Below are positions 1 through 8,517 of a stretch of DNA of 64,000 nt, in pieces. The translations under genes and the position numbers were made by a program. The notes beneath the pieces are model-generated. The model did no database searches and had not been told where the DNA came from. It worked only from the letters and a program-made list of their open reading frames with translations. Source of the stretch: Haloechinothrix halophila YIM 93223 (lineage in GTDB: Bacteria; Actinomycetota; Actinomycetes; Mycobacteriales; Pseudonocardiaceae); NCBI RefSeq assembly GCF_000504245.1, contig NZ_KI632509.1, positions 307,623 through 371,622 on the forward strand, given 5' to 3'. Numbering within the stretch: the first letter of the stretch is position 1; every line of letters begins with the position of its first letter.

Positions 1-1337
1 TCGTACTCGGTCACCGCCGAGGCGTAGACCGCCAGCAGCGCGTCGGTCGTGCGCCGCCAGGAGAAACCCCGCGCGTGGTCAACGGCACCTGCCGACAGCT
101 CGGCACGGTATCCGGTATCGCAGGCGACCGCAGCGAGGGCGTTCGCCCAGTCGTCCGCCCGGTGTGATGGCACGAGCAGCCCGGATATCCGGTGCGCGAC
201 GGCAGTCGGCAGCCCGCCGACCTCGGCGGCGACAACCGGCGTTCCGCACGCCTGCGCCTCAAGCGCGACGAGTCCGAACGATTCGTTGTAACTGGGTACG
301 GCTACCACGTCAGCGGCGCGAAACATCCGCGCGAGCTCGGACGCCGGTTGTGGCGGCAGGAACCGGGTGTTCGCGGCGATGCCGAGCTGGTCGGCCAGCT
401 CCTTCAGCCCTTCCGGCTGCTCGAGTCCGGTCCCGGACGGCCCACCGACGACGAGGACGACCAGCCGTCGCGCCAGCTCCGGGTCGCGGCGGACCAGCTC
501 GGCGGCGGCACGCAGCAAGACGTCCGGCGCCTTGAGCGGCTGGATGCGCCCGGCGAACGCGAGCACGACGGCGTCCTGCGGAATGCCGAGCCGGTCGCGC
601 GCGGCCGACGTCGACCCAGGCGTGAAGGAGCGCAGGTCAACGCCGGGTGAGACGGCACGCACCGTGCCAGGCACCGCGCCGTACAGCTCGACGAGTTGGC
701 GCGCCTCGACGTCGGTGTTGGCGACGAGCCGGTCGGCCTCATCGACGACCTGCTGCTCGCCGAATACACGGGTGCGTGGTTCCGGGGTGTCGCCGTCGGC
801 GAGCGCGGCGTTCTTGACCTTGGCGAGCGTGTGCGCGGTGTGGACCAGCGGCACGTTCCAGCGTCCGGACGCCAGCCAGCCGACCTGACCAGACACCCAG
901 TAGTGCGAATGCACGAGGTCGTAGTAGCCGGGCGGGTGGAACGCCTCCGCGCGTAGAACACCAGCGGTGAACGCACACATCTGCGCGGGCAGCTCATGGC
1001 GGCCAAGCGGCTCGAACGGTCCAGCTGGGACGTGCCGGACAAGCACGCCCGGCGCGAGTTCCGCGATCGGCGGCTGGTCGGACGACGTCGCCCGGGTGAA
1101 GACCTCGACCTCGATTCCCCTGCGGGCCATCTCGCGGGCCGTCTCCGCGATATAGACGTTCATGCCGCCCGCGTCGCCGGTGCCCGGCTGCTCCAGCGGC
1201 GAGGTGTGCACCGACATCACCGCGACCCTGCGCGGCACCCTGCCGACGGTTCCCGCGACCGCGCCGGGGATCGGCACGGTGCCGCCCCTCGCTCCGAATA
1301 GCGCTCCAGCATGCACCGTCCCGCGCGCTGCGGTCAT
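1..1337 (-). CDS. mshA: MshA, D-inositol-3-phosphate glycosyltransferase (3' end outside window)
   Basis: First step of mycothiol synthesis: transfers GlcNAc from UDP-GlcNAc to inositol-3-phosphate. The minus-strand frame is open from ATG 1337 to the window edge (about 445 codons), so no stop is seen. The N-terminal donor/acceptor signature [20 protein letters not shown] is clear, and the C-terminal GT-B part has [21 protein letters not shown], the nucleotide-sugar E-x7-E motif. About 40 residues precede the conserved start region, so an internal ATG near 1217 is an alternative start. It is followed on the other side by the L,D-transpeptidase gene on the same strand. Assignment is firm from the motifs. 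Confidence 0.93.
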   Translation of the reverse strand, partial: MTAARGTVHAGALFGARGGTVPIPGAVAGTVGRVPRRVAVMSVHTSPLEQPGTGDAGGMNVYIAETAREMARRGIEVEVFTRATSSDQPPIAELAPGVLVRHVPAGPFEPLGRHELPAQMCAFTAGVLRAEAFHPPGYYDLVHSHYWVSGQVGWLASGRWNVPLVHTAHTLAKVKNAALADGDTPEPRTRVFGEQQVVDEADRLVANTDVEARQLVELYGAVPGTVRAVSPGVDLRSFTPGSTSAARDRLGIPQDAVVLAFAGRIQPLKAPDVLLRAAAELVRRDPELARRLVVLVVGGPSGTGLEQPEGLKELADQLGIAANTRFLPPQPASELARMFRAADVVAVPSYNESFGLVALEAQACGTPVVAAEVGGLPTAVAHRISGLLVPSHRADDWANALAAVACDTGYRAELSAGAVDHARGFSWRRTTDALLAVYASAVTEY

Positions 1338-1488
1338 CCCCGTCTACTCCTCGCTGACTGACTTGACTGCCTTCGGGCCTTAACGCGGGCGGCGGCCGTG
1401 ATCTTCCCTGCGCCGTATATCTCTCGCGAAAGACTAGGTCACAGCGTTGTGACGGGGCGAGCGGTGTGACCGTCGTCGCCATTGGCGG

Positions 1489-2652
1489 CTAGAGCGCCGA
1501 CATGGACTTCCAGGTCTCCCAGTCGAACAGCCAGTCATTGACGTCTGACGTCGTTGGCATGTCCTTCTTCGCACCGGTGACCTCGACGGGGTCGCCGATC
1601 ATCGCGGTCTGGTAGTACTCCTTGGCGTCGTCGTTCACGAGGTTCACGCAACCGTGCGAGGTGTTCTTCTTGCCGATGTTGGCGCGGTTGTCGTCGTTTT
1701 CGTGGATGAACTCGCCGTGGTTGGAGAACCGCACGGCCCACTTCTTCCAGACGTTGGTGTAGCCGTAGCGGGCGTTGTCGAAGCGCGCCTTCTTGTGCTT
1801 CGCCATCACGATCATGGTGCCGTTGGGCGTGTTGAGGTCCGGGTTCTTGTCCTTGCCGTTGCTCGACGGGTACGTCGCGTACAGCTCACCGTCGCGGTAG
1901 ACGCGCATCTCGTGGTCCGGCGTGTGGATCTTGACGACCTGGTTGCGCCCGATGCTGAATTCCGTTGTCAGGTCTGCGCGGCCGTACGCGCCGCCGCCGT
2001 AGTGCACGCCATACAGCATCGCGGCGGCTTTGACCTTGGTGCCCTCCGGCCAGTACTCGCGGGGCCGCCAGTCGGCCTGCCGGTCATGCAGCCACGCCCA
2101 GGAGCCCTCGACCTCGGGCGTCGACGTGACGCTCAGCGCCCGCTCGGCGGCGGCCTTGTCGGTGACCGGCTCGTCGAACCGCACGCTGATCGGCATCGCG
2201 ACGCCGACCGTGGCGTCATCGATCGGATTGATGGTGGCCCTGACCGCACTCGCGGGAGTCAGGGTGGTGAAGCTGCCGGTGACCTCGACTTCCTTCTCGT
2301 CGGTCCCGATGGCTCGCGCGGTGTAGCTGTACTTCGTGCCGAACCCGAGCGGCTCCTCGACGCGCCAACTGCGCTTGTCCTCGGCGAAGGCGCCCTCGAC
2401 CTGCTCCCCGTCCGGATTGGTGAGGGTGACGTCCCGCAGCGTGCCCTGCTCGACGCGGACGACGATCTCGTCCTTGACGCCGACGTCGGTAGCGCCGTCC
2501 GCGGGCGTGGTGCTGATGGCCGCGACAGGCTTCGGCGCTGGTTGCGCGCCACCGCTGTCCCCCTCGTCACCGGTGCACGCGGCAGCGCTCCCCACGGCGA
2601 CACCGCTTCCCGCCACCGCGGCGGTACGCAACACCGCCCGCCTTCCGATCAC
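1489..2652 (-). CDS. L,D-transpeptidase, Tat/lipoprotein type with Ig-like domains
   Basis: Periplasmic enzyme making 3-3 peptidoglycan cross-links. The GTG at 2652 has a good ribosome site (AAAGGGG, 6-nt spacing) and gives 387 aa; a GTG/ATG at 2700 lies further upstream. The N-terminus has twin arginines (GRRAVLRTAA) followed by a lipobox-like AAAC. Two Ig-like domains (about 45-230) precede a YkuD domain with the catalytic SHGCVNL motif near residue 335. Its position between murB and mshA resembles the lprQ (LdtMt5) neighbourhood of mycobacteria. A second, catalytically empty relative lies at 41798. Confidence 0.92.
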   Translation of the reverse strand: MIGRRAVLRTAAVAGSGVAVGSAAACTGDEGDSGGAQPAPKPVAAISTTPADGATDVGVKDEIVVRVEQGTLRDVTLTNPDGEQVEGAFAEDKRSWRVEEPLGFGTKYSYTARAIGTDEKEVEVTGSFTTLTPASAVRATINPIDDATVGVAMPISVRFDEPVTDKAAAERALSVTSTPEVEGSWAWLHDRQADWRPREYWPEGTKVKAAAMLYGVHYGGGAYGRADLTTEFSIGRNQVVKIHTPDHEMRVYRDGELYATYPSSNGKDKNPDLNTPNGTMIVMAKHKKARFDNARYGYTNVWKKWAVRFSNHGEFIHENDDNRANIGKKNTSHGCVNLVNDDAKEYYQTAMIGDPVEVTGAKKDMPTTSDVNDWLFDWETWKSMSAL

Positions 2653-2809
2653 CAACGGCCCCTTTCTCGTGCCTACCCCTCCAACTTTGCCACGGTGCAC
2701 CGACGGTGTGGGACGCCGAAAATGGTCGATTCGTCACTCTTAGTCGGGCCGCGGGGGCACGCGACTGATTCAGCACGACGGACGAGCGTACGGCGGACAT
2801 CCGGCGCGC

Positions 2810-2857
2810 GATCTTGATGCTCTTTGGCGATCCGTATCGCCAGAGAGCATCAAGATC
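2810..2857. repeat. 48-bp palindromic element, copy 1
   Basis: Near-perfect hairpin: GATCTTGATGC...TGGCGA, 6-nt centre, TCGCCA...GCATCAAGATC. The pairing extends to 2807-2831 / 2836-2860 with one G-T mismatch and a 4-nt loop. It lies between the murB stop and the L,D-transpeptidase start and has no T-run. A diverged copy of the same length is at 44471. Confidence 0.8.
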
Positions 2858-2881
2858 GCGAGATTCCGGACGGCGTAGGCC

Positions 2882-3958
2882 CTACAGCGCGCAGCCGATG
2901 AGCAGCGGCTCGGGATGCAGGGTGACGCCGAAGCGCTCCGCGACGCCGTCGCGGACCTCGCGAGCCAGCGCGAGCAGGTCGTCCGTGCTGGCATCGCCTC
3001 GGTTGGTCAGCGCCAGCGTGTGCTTGCTGGACAGGGCCACCCGTCCGCCAGGACCCGCATGGCCCTTGCCGAAGCCGGCACGCTCGATCAGCCACGCGGC
3101 GGGCAGCTTCACCCCGTCCCGCGCCGGAAACCGCGGCACTGCGACGTCATCGCCGACGACGTCCGCGATCCGTGCCAGCACGCCGGGCAGGTCCGCCTCG
3201 GCGATGATCGGGTTGGTGAAGAACGACCCGGCGCTCCAGGTGTCCTTGTCGTGCTCGTCGAGCACCATGCCCTTGCCACGCCGCAACCCGAGTACGGCCT
3301 CGCGCACGGCAGCGGCGGGCACCCGTGTGCCCTGCTCGACGCCGAGCGTGCGCGCCAGCTCGGCGTAGCGGACCGGTTGGCCATCGCTATCGGCGTACAG
3401 CGCGAAGCACACGCTGAGCACAACGGCATCGTCGGTGCCCTTGAACCGGCTCGTCCGGTAGGCCAGCCCAAGCTCGTCGACGTCCAGCGTGGCCACCTCG
3501 CCGGACGTCCGGTCGTAGATCCGCACCCAGCGCAGGAACTCGCTGACCTCCCAGCCATACGCACCGACGTTCTGGATCGGCGTGGCGCCGACCTTGCCGG
3601 GGATACCGGACAGCGACTCCAGCCCGGACAGCCCCGCGTCGATGCTGCGGGCGACGAACGAATCCCAGTCCTCTCCCGCGGCGACCTCGACCGATACCCG
3701 GTCGGCGTCCAGCGGCTCGACGCGCTCGCCGTCGGTCGCCACGTGCACCACGGTGCCGTCGAATCCGGCGTCGGCGATCACCAGGTTCGACCCGCCGCCG
3801 AGCAGCAACACCGGCTCGCCAGCCGCATCACACTTCGCGACGGCGGCGGCAAGGTCGTCCTCGGTGGTGGCGGCGATCATCCTGGTCGCGGGGCCGCCGA
3901 GCCGCAGCGTGGTGTACTCGCCGAGCCGAGCGCCGTGGGAGGTCGCAGGGCTGTTCAT
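2882..3958 (-). CDS. murB: UDP-N-acetylenolpyruvoylglucosamine reductase
   Basis: Cytoplasmic FAD enzyme that reduces UDP-GlcNAc-enolpyruvate to UDP-MurNAc with NADPH in peptidoglycan precursor synthesis. The ATG at 3958 (MNSPATSHG) gives 358 aa; the frame stays open upstream to 4027 but would then overlap the divergent gene's promoter. FAD-binding motifs are visible: LGGPATRM near residue 20, LLLGGGSNLVIAD near 55 and SGIPGKVGATPIQNVGAYG near 120-140. The C-terminal SAGSFFTNPII and PAAWLIERAGFGKG motifs are typical of MurB. It is divergent from the DUF2505 gene at 4021. Confidence 0.95.
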   Translation of the reverse strand: MNSPATSHGARLGEYTTLRLGGPATRMIAATTEDDLAAAVAKCDAAGEPVLLLGGGSNLVIADAGFDGTVVHVATDGERVEPLDADRVSVEVAAGEDWDSFVARSIDAGLSGLESLSGIPGKVGATPIQNVGAYGWEVSEFLRWVRIYDRTSGEVATLDVDELGLAYRTSRFKGTDDAVVLSVCFALYADSDGQPVRYAELARTLGVEQGTRVPAAAVREAVLGLRRGKGMVLDEHDKDTWSAGSFFTNPIIAEADLPGVLARIADVVGDDVAVPRFPARDGVKLPAAWLIERAGFGKGHAGPGGRVALSSKHTLALTNRGDASTDDLLALAREVRDGVAERFGVTLHPEPLLIGCAL

Positions 3959-4020
3959 GACTCGAAGTCTGGCATTCACAGCTTCCGGCGCCCCAAGCGA
4001 CACCGGGTAATGTGCGCCCC

Positions 4021-4521
4021 ATGGCATCCCGGATCGAGCACAGCACCGAGTTCCCGTATCCGTTCGAGCAGGTGCTGGCCGCGTTCACCAGCGAGAGCGC
4101 CCTGCGGAAGCGGCTTGCCGACATCGGCGGCAAGGACGCCGAACTGCTCGCGCACGAGAAGTCGGCGAGCACGATCAGTTACCGGATGCGCCAGGGCATC
4201 CCCGGCGAGAAACTGCCGAGCGTGGTGCGCGGGGTGCACTCCGGTGACCTGCACGTCGAGCGAGAGCAGCAGTGGCAGGTCAGCGATGAGACCGCGAAAG
4301 GGACGGCGACGGCGAACGTCACCGGCGTGCCTGGTTCCATCACCGCGCGTTCCGAGCTGACACCGCGGGGCAGCGGTACCGCACTACGGATCACCGGCGA
4401 AGTGAAGGTCAGCGTCCCGCTGATCGGCGGCAAGATCGAGCGCACCATCGCGGAGCACGTCGGGCAGTTGCTTGACCGCGAGTCGCGGCATGTCGCGGAG
4501 ACGCTGGACAAGGACGGCTGA
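4021..4521 (+). CDS. DUF2505 (SRPBCC-like) protein
   Basis: A 166-residue protein starting MASRIEHSTEFPYPFEQVLAAF, typical of the actinobacterial DUF2505 family, which has a START/SRPBCC-like fold of unknown ligand. It has no signal peptide or membrane segment. The ATG at 4021 is preferred over a start 9 nt upstream. The stop (4519-4521) is one base before the GTG of purU, so the two are probably co-transcribed and coupled. No function is established. Confidence 0.85.
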   Translation: MASRIEHSTEFPYPFEQVLAAFTSESALRKRLADIGGKDAELLAHEKSASTISYRMRQGIPGEKLPSVVRGVHSGDLHVEREQQWQVSDETAKGTATANVTGVPGSITARSELTPRGSGTALRITGEVKVSVPLIGGKIERTIAEHVGQLLDRESRHVAETLDKDG

Positions 4522-4522
4522 C

Positions 4523-5422
4523 GTGCATCCGTCGGAGCGTCGCTACGTCATCACCTTCGGCTGCCCGGACCGCACCGGCATCGTGGCGCGGATCGCCGGG
4601 TTCATCGCCGAGGAGGGCGGCTGGATCGTCGAGGCCGCGTACCACACCGACCCGGACACCGGCTGGTTCTTCACCCGTCAGGAGGTGCGGGCGGACTCGC
4701 TGCCCTACGACGTCGATGAGCTGCGGGAACGCTTCGGACCGGTGGCCGAGTCGCTGGGCGCGGACGAAGACGTCGAAGGCGGCGCGGGCGGACTGCACTG
4801 GCGCATCGACGACACCGGGACCCGGCGCCGCGTCGTCGTGCTGGTGTCCAAGGAGGGCCACTGCCTCTACGACCTGCTCGGCAGGGTCGCGGCGGGCGAA
4901 CTAGACGTCGACGTGAGCGCGGTGATCGGCAACCACGACGTGCTCGCCGACGTCACGCGCGCGCACGGCATCCCGTTCCACCACGTGCCGTTCGGCACCG
5001 ACGCCGCGAGCAAGGCCGAGGCGTTCGCACGGGTTGCGGAGATCACCGACGCCGCCGACCCGCACGCGATCGTGCTCGCCCGATTCATGCAGATCCTGCC
5101 TGAGCACCTGTGCCACGCCTGGACGGGCCGCGCGATCAACATCCACCACAGCTTCCTGCCATCGTTTGTCGGCGCGAAGCCGTACCACCAGGCGCACGTG
5201 CGCGGGGTCAAGCTGGTCGGCGCGACCTGTCACTACGTCACGGCCGAGCTGGACGCTGGCCCGATCATCGAGCAGGACGTCATCCGGGTGGACCACGGCG
5301 ATTCCATCCCTGACATGGTCCGCAAGGGCCGCGACATCGAGAAGGTCGTGCTCGCGCGGGGGCTGCGCTGGCACCTCGAGAACCGCGTGCTGGTGCACGC
5401 GGGTCGCACCGTGGTGTTCTAG
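4523..5422 (+). CDS. purU: Formyltetrahydrofolate deformylase PurU
   Basis: Hydrolyses 10-formyl-THF to formate and THF, balancing one-carbon units. It is 299 aa: an N-terminal ACT domain (RYVITFGCPDRTGIVARIAG, residues 5-85) followed by a formyltransferase catalytic domain with VIGNHDVLAD, the N-x-H motif in INIHHSFLPSFVGAKPYHQA and the Asp in ELDAGPIIEQD. The GTG at 4523 follows the DUF2505 stop by one base. Length and motifs match the family. Confidence 0.95.
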   Translation: MHPSERRYVITFGCPDRTGIVARIAGFIAEEGGWIVEAAYHTDPDTGWFFTRQEVRADSLPYDVDELRERFGPVAESLGADEDVEGGAGGLHWRIDDTGTRRRVVVLVSKEGHCLYDLLGRVAAGELDVDVSAVIGNHDVLADVTRAHGIPFHHVPFGTDAASKAEAFARVAEITDAADPHAIVLARFMQILPEHLCHAWTGRAINIHHSFLPSFVGAKPYHQAHVRGVKLVGATCHYVTAELDAGPIIEQDVIRVDHGDSIPDMVRKGRDIEKVVLARGLRWHLENRVLVHAGRTVVF

Positions 5423-5468
5423 GCGCGGCCTGAACCGCCGCTACCGGGCGGGGCAGCCTGCCGATGCG

Positions 5469-6023
5469 CTAGATGATCGGCTTGGCAAGGCCGTCGATCA
5501 CCTCGGCGGCGGGCAGCGATGCCAGCAGCTCCCCGGTGACCAGCAGCTTGCCGTTGCGGGTGCCACTGCCGATAACCACCTCGGGCGCCTCAGCGACGGC
5601 GGTGTCGAGAAGCACCGGCCAGTCGTCGGGCAGCCCGATCGGCGTGATGCCGCCGTAGGCCATGGCTGTCTGCGCCACGGCGTCCGCCATGGGCGCGAAG
5701 GATGCCTTCCGGACGTCGAGCCGGCGGCGGATCACGTTGTTGACGTCGGCGCGGGTGGTGGCGAGCACCATGGCGGCCGCATAGCGCACCTCGCCCCCAC
5801 GCTTGCCTGCCACGACGACGCAGTTGGCCGACGCGTCCAGCGGCGAGCCGTAGGTCTCGCAGAACTGCTCGGTGTCAGCGACCTCGGGATCGATCTCGAC
5901 GACCCCGGCCTCGGTGTCCGCGCCGAGTTCGCGCAGCGCCTTCGCCACCGGCTCGGCGAGTAGATCGGGCCGCTCCGCGGCGGGGACGACGTCAAGAGTT
6001 CCGGCGATGTTCCAGCTACGCAT
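5469..6023 (-). CDS. YbaK/EbsC-family aminoacyl-tRNA deacylase-like protein
   Basis: A 184-residue YbaK-domain protein. Family members hydrolyse misacylated tRNAs such as Cys-tRNA(Pro); the substrate here cannot be read. Features include CVVVAGKRGG, VNNVIRRRLDVRKASFAP and the glycine-rich YGGITPIGLPDDWPV loop. The ATG at 6023 is just 5 nt after the DUF2516 stop, so the two form an operon downstream of DUF2516. There is a clear family match but specificity is uncertain. Confidence 0.85.
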   Translation of the reverse strand: MRSWNIAGTLDVVPAAERPDLLAEPVAKALRELGADTEAGVVEIDPEVADTEQFCETYGSPLDASANCVVVAGKRGGEVRYAAAMVLATTRADVNNVIRRRLDVRKASFAPMADAVAQTAMAYGGITPIGLPDDWPVLLDTAVAEAPEVVIGSGTRNGKLLVTGELLASLPAAEVIDGLAKPII

Positions 6024-6028
6024 GGCGC

Positions 6029-6331
6029 CTACCAGTTGTGGCCGCGCTGCACTTCGATCAGCTTCGGCCGTACGTCGACGATGTAGACCAAGACCGCGAC
6101 GAGGCCCGCGATCCAGAACAGCAGACCAGGGCCACCGCCGCCGAACGCACCGAACAGGATCATCGCGGCGGTGCCGCCGCCGGTGATGCCCAGCCAGGCG
6201 GGCTTGGTCATGCGGTCCGCCGCCGTGTAGGCGTCGGCGCGCTGCGTCACGGCGTGCGCGAAGGCGTAGATGCCGACCGGCACACCGGCCACTTGTATCA
6301 ACCACAGAATCTGAAGCGAGAGCGGTGCCAC
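6029..6331 (-). CDS. DUF2516 family membrane protein
   Basis: A 100-residue integral membrane protein with three predicted hydrophobic segments (about 5-25, 45-62 and 67-85), ending in a short charged tail (VRPKLIEVQRG). It matches the actinobacterial DUF2516 family found next to hbhA-type genes. Function is unknown. The gene lies between the hbhA-like terminator and the YbaK gene, with only 5 nt to the latter. Confidence 0.85.
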   Translation of the reverse strand: MAPLSLQILWLIQVAGVPVGIYAFAHAVTQRADAYTAADRMTKPAWLGITGGGTAAMILFGAFGGGGPGLLFWIAGLVAVLVYIVDVRPKLIEVQRGHNW

Positions 6332-6390
6332 GAGACCAGCCTACGGCGATCGACAAGTGAACTCACAACCGCGGCACGCCGGACAGCACA

Positions 6391-6423
6391 AGGCCCCGGC
6401 TTCCCGATGAGAAGCCGGGGCCT
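6391..6423 (-). terminator. Hairpin downstream of the hbhA-like gene
   Basis: Perfect 13-bp inverted repeat (AGGCCCCGGCTTC / GAAGCCGGGGCCT, 7-nt loop) about 50 nt after the stop at 6472 and before DUF2516. There is no T-run, but the stem is very strong. Confidence 0.75.
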
Positions 6424-6471
6424 ACATGGTGCCGCGTCCCGCTGACTGCGGCGGACAAACCGGTCAGACCG

Positions 6472-7203
6472 TCACTTGGTGTTGTTGGTGGTCTTCTTGG
6501 CAGGCGCCTTCTTCGCGGTCGTCTTCTTGGCCGTGCTGGTGCTCGCCTTGGCCGTCGTAGTCGAGCCGCTGCTCGCCGCCGTGGTGGTGGCCTTCTTGGC
6601 CGTCTCGCTGGCCTTCTTCGTGGCCTCGACGGTCTCATCGGCGGCGGTGGCCGAAGCCTGCTTCGCGGTCTTCGCCGCGGAGTCGGCGGTGGACTTGGTC
6701 CGGTTGGTCACGCGGCCGACGATCTCGTCGAACCGGCCCCGCACGTCACCGGTGGTCTCCTCGACGCGCTTCTCGGCGTTGTCGATGGCCTCCTGAAGCT
6801 GCTCGATCGCCCGGCGGACCTGCGGCTGCTCCAGCAGGTGGTCCCAGGCCTCCTCGCCGGACTCGGCGAGCCTGTCGTACAGCTTCCGCGCGGACTCGGT
6901 GTACTCGTCGACCAGCTTGCGGAACTCGGCAGGGTCGAGCCGCTCGCGAACGTTCTCCCGGACGCCCTCGACGTCCCTGGGAAGCTCGTCGAAGCTCTGC
7001 TTGGCTTCGTCGAAGTTCTTCCTCGCGCGCTCGCGCAGGGCCTCGACGTCGACATCCTTGGCCTTGCTCACGGCGTCGGCGACGGCCTGGCTCGCCAGGT
7101 TGCCAGCGCCGAGCGCGGCGAACAGCGGGGTGCGCACCTGCTCGATCGCGGTGTTCAGCTGCTCGCGCACCTTGTTGGCGTCTTCCTTAGTGGGACGGGT
7201 CAT
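6472..7203 (-). CDS. hbhA: Heparin-binding haemagglutinin-like protein (HbhA family)
   Basis: A 243-residue protein with an N-terminal helical/coiled-coil half (to about 165) and an Ala/Thr/Lys-rich tail ending in KKTTAKKAPAKKT, the lysine-rich repeat layout of HbhA, which in mycobacteria binds sulfated glycans and also localises to the membrane. There is no signal peptide, as in HbhA. The neighbouring XRE regulator upstream and DUF2516 downstream match the mycobacterial Rv0474-Rv0476 order. The symbol is given by homology of architecture and context; an adhesive role in this organism is inference. Confidence 0.8.
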   Translation of the reverse strand: MTRPTKEDANKVREQLNTAIEQVRTPLFAALGAGNLASQAVADAVSKAKDVDVEALRERARKNFDEAKQSFDELPRDVEGVRENVRERLDPAEFRKLVDEYTESARKLYDRLAESGEEAWDHLLEQPQVRRAIEQLQEAIDNAEKRVEETTGDVRGRFDEIVGRVTNRTKSTADSAAKTAKQASATAADETVEATKKASETAKKATTTAASSGSTTTAKASTSTAKKTTAKKAPAKKTTNNTK

Positions 7204-7257
7204 CGAAGATCACTCCTCATTGGCTGCAGCCCCTGTTGGGCTGAGGCAGCGGTGGAC

Positions 7258-7773
7258 TTACTGTGCGTTGTGGCGGTCCGTAGCGGCGGGAGCGTCATCG
7301 CTTCCCTCCACTGTGGACGGTTCCTGGGACGATTCCGCAGCGTTTTCCCTGCGGAACGACTCGTAGACATCGAGCAGAACCTGCTTTTGACGCTCGGAGA
7401 GCTCGGTATCCGCCCTGATGGCGTCGGCTACCGGGCCTCCGGTTGGCACATCCAAGATTCCCGCCTGTACGTACAGCGCCTCTGCGGAGATGCGCAGCCC
7501 CTTCGCGATCTGCTGCAAGATCTCCGCGCTGGGTTTACGTGAACCTCTTTCAATTTGACTCAGGTATGGGTTCGACACACCAGCCAATTTGGAAAGCTGA
7601 CGCAACGAGATTTTCGCGTTTTCCCGCTGCTGCCGGATGTACTGCCCGATATCGCGACCGATGTCGGCGACCTTGCCGATCGGCTTGCCAGTCGAGGCAT
7701 CCGTCGTGGCGGATTCCCCGTCCTGACCCGTGGAGTGAACACCCGAGTTCGTGGTGATGTCTGATTCGGGCAT
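7258..7773 (-). CDS. XRE-family transcriptional regulator
   Basis: A 171-aa DNA-binding protein. A classic HTH_3 domain lies at about residues 45-100 (SLRQLSKLAGVSNPYLSQIE, then GSRKPSAEILQQIAKGL). The C-terminal part (about 105-145) may dimerise or sense a signal, and the tail is acidic. The ATG at 7773 is chosen because AAGGAGG sits 8 nt upstream; the GTG at 7782 overlaps that site. It heads the hbhA-like gene with a 54-nt gap and has a perfect palindrome in its promoter, suggesting autoregulation. Confidence 0.9.
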   Translation of the reverse strand: MPESDITTNSGVHSTGQDGESATTDASTGKPIGKVADIGRDIGQYIRQQRENAKISLRQLSKLAGVSNPYLSQIERGSRKPSAEILQQIAKGLRISAEALYVQAGILDVPTGGPVADAIRADTELSERQKQVLLDVYESFRRENAAESSQEPSTVEGSDDAPAATDRHNAQ

Positions 7774-7823
7774 CCAGCCCACCTCCTTGCGATAAAAGCC
7801 AGTCTACGCAGCGGTGCTAGCAA

Positions 7824-7844
7824 TTGCAAGCACTCTGCTTGCAA
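7824..7844 (-). promoter_or_regulatory. Perfect 9-3-9 palindrome, likely operator of the XRE regulator
   Basis: TTGCAAGCA, spacer CTC, TGCTTGCAA. The minus-strand TTGCAA half also serves as a plausible -35 with an extended -10-like TGCTAGC about 17 nt on, some 50 nt upstream of the start. The position overlapping the promoter suggests repression by the XRE protein itself. Confidence 0.7.
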
Positions 7845-7960
7845 CTATCGAGTGTTAGGTGAGACACCCACGACCCGAGCGGTCCAGGTCACAGACCTAT
7901 ACCGCGCCAACGCCCGCCACGTCCCGCAAACGGTATCCGGTTCGAAAGCTACGAGGAAAA

Positions 7961-8017
7961 GCGTGCTGGCTACTCCCACGGTGCATCAGCAGTTTTCGTA
8001 AGGAGTACCCAGCACGC
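7961..8017 (-). terminator. 16-bp inverted repeat downstream of the VOC gene
   Basis: GCGTGCTGGCTACTCC (7961-7976) pairs with GGAGTACCCAGCACGC (8002-8017), one mismatch, 25-nt loop. It is about 60 nt beyond the VOC stop. It may be a terminator or a protein-binding repeat; the loop is long for a terminator. Confidence 0.45.
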
Positions 8018-8078
8018 CGTTTCTCGACACCTGTCCGTGCGGTTTCGCCGCCCACGTGAAGGGGCAGCGAAATACGCG

Positions 8079-8453
8079 CTACTCGGCGCGCACGAGGCAG
8101 AACGGGTGGCCGTCCGGGTCGGCGTAGACCCGGAACGTCGTCGGGCTGTCGTCGAGCAGCCGCGCGCCGAGCCCCAGCACCCGGTCGTGCTCTGCCTCGA
8201 TATCCGGCACGTCGAAGTCGATATGCAGCATCTGCGGGCGCTCCTTCGACGGCCAGGTCGACGGCTGGTAGTCCGGATCGCGCTGGAAGCAGATGTCCGC
8301 GCCGCCATCGGGGTTGAGCAGACTCACCCAGTCGTCATCGGGCGAGTCCTGATCGTCGATGCGCCAGCCGAGCAGTTCGCCATAGAACTGGGCGAGCCGC
8401 CACGGGTCGGGGCAGTCCAGCGCGACGCAGCCAAAAGAGATGCTTCCCGGCAT
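8079..8453 (-). CDS. VOC-family (glyoxalase-like) protein
   Basis: A 124-residue vicinal-oxygen-chelate domain protein: paired beta-alpha-beta-beta-beta units, with RLAQFYGELLGW near residue 20, MLHIDFDVPDIEAEHDRVL near 75, and C-terminal FRVYADPDGHPFCLV. The substrate cannot be predicted. The ATG at 8453 has GGAGGG upstream; the frame is open further upstream but without family similarity. Members occur as antibiotic-binding or glyoxalase-like proteins. Confidence 0.85.
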   Translation of the reverse strand: MPGSISFGCVALDCPDPWRLAQFYGELLGWRIDDQDSPDDDWVSLLNPDGGADICFQRDPDYQPSTWPSKERPQMLHIDFDVPDIEAEHDRVLGLGARLLDDSPTTFRVYADPDGHPFCLVRAE

Positions 8454-8517
8454 CGTTCCCTCCAGAGTTGGTGTGTGGGAACCATGCTGCCCGGCACCCC
8501 TGACAATTCCGAGCGGT

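Noticed and set aside
1654..2817. Plus-strand 387-codon ORF opposite the L,D-transpeptidase
   Set aside because: Val/Arg-rich mirror of a gene with clear catalytic motifs on the minus strand.
2915..4360. Plus-strand 481-codon ORF opposite murB
   Set aside because: Shadow frame; it also runs across the real start of the DUF2505 gene.
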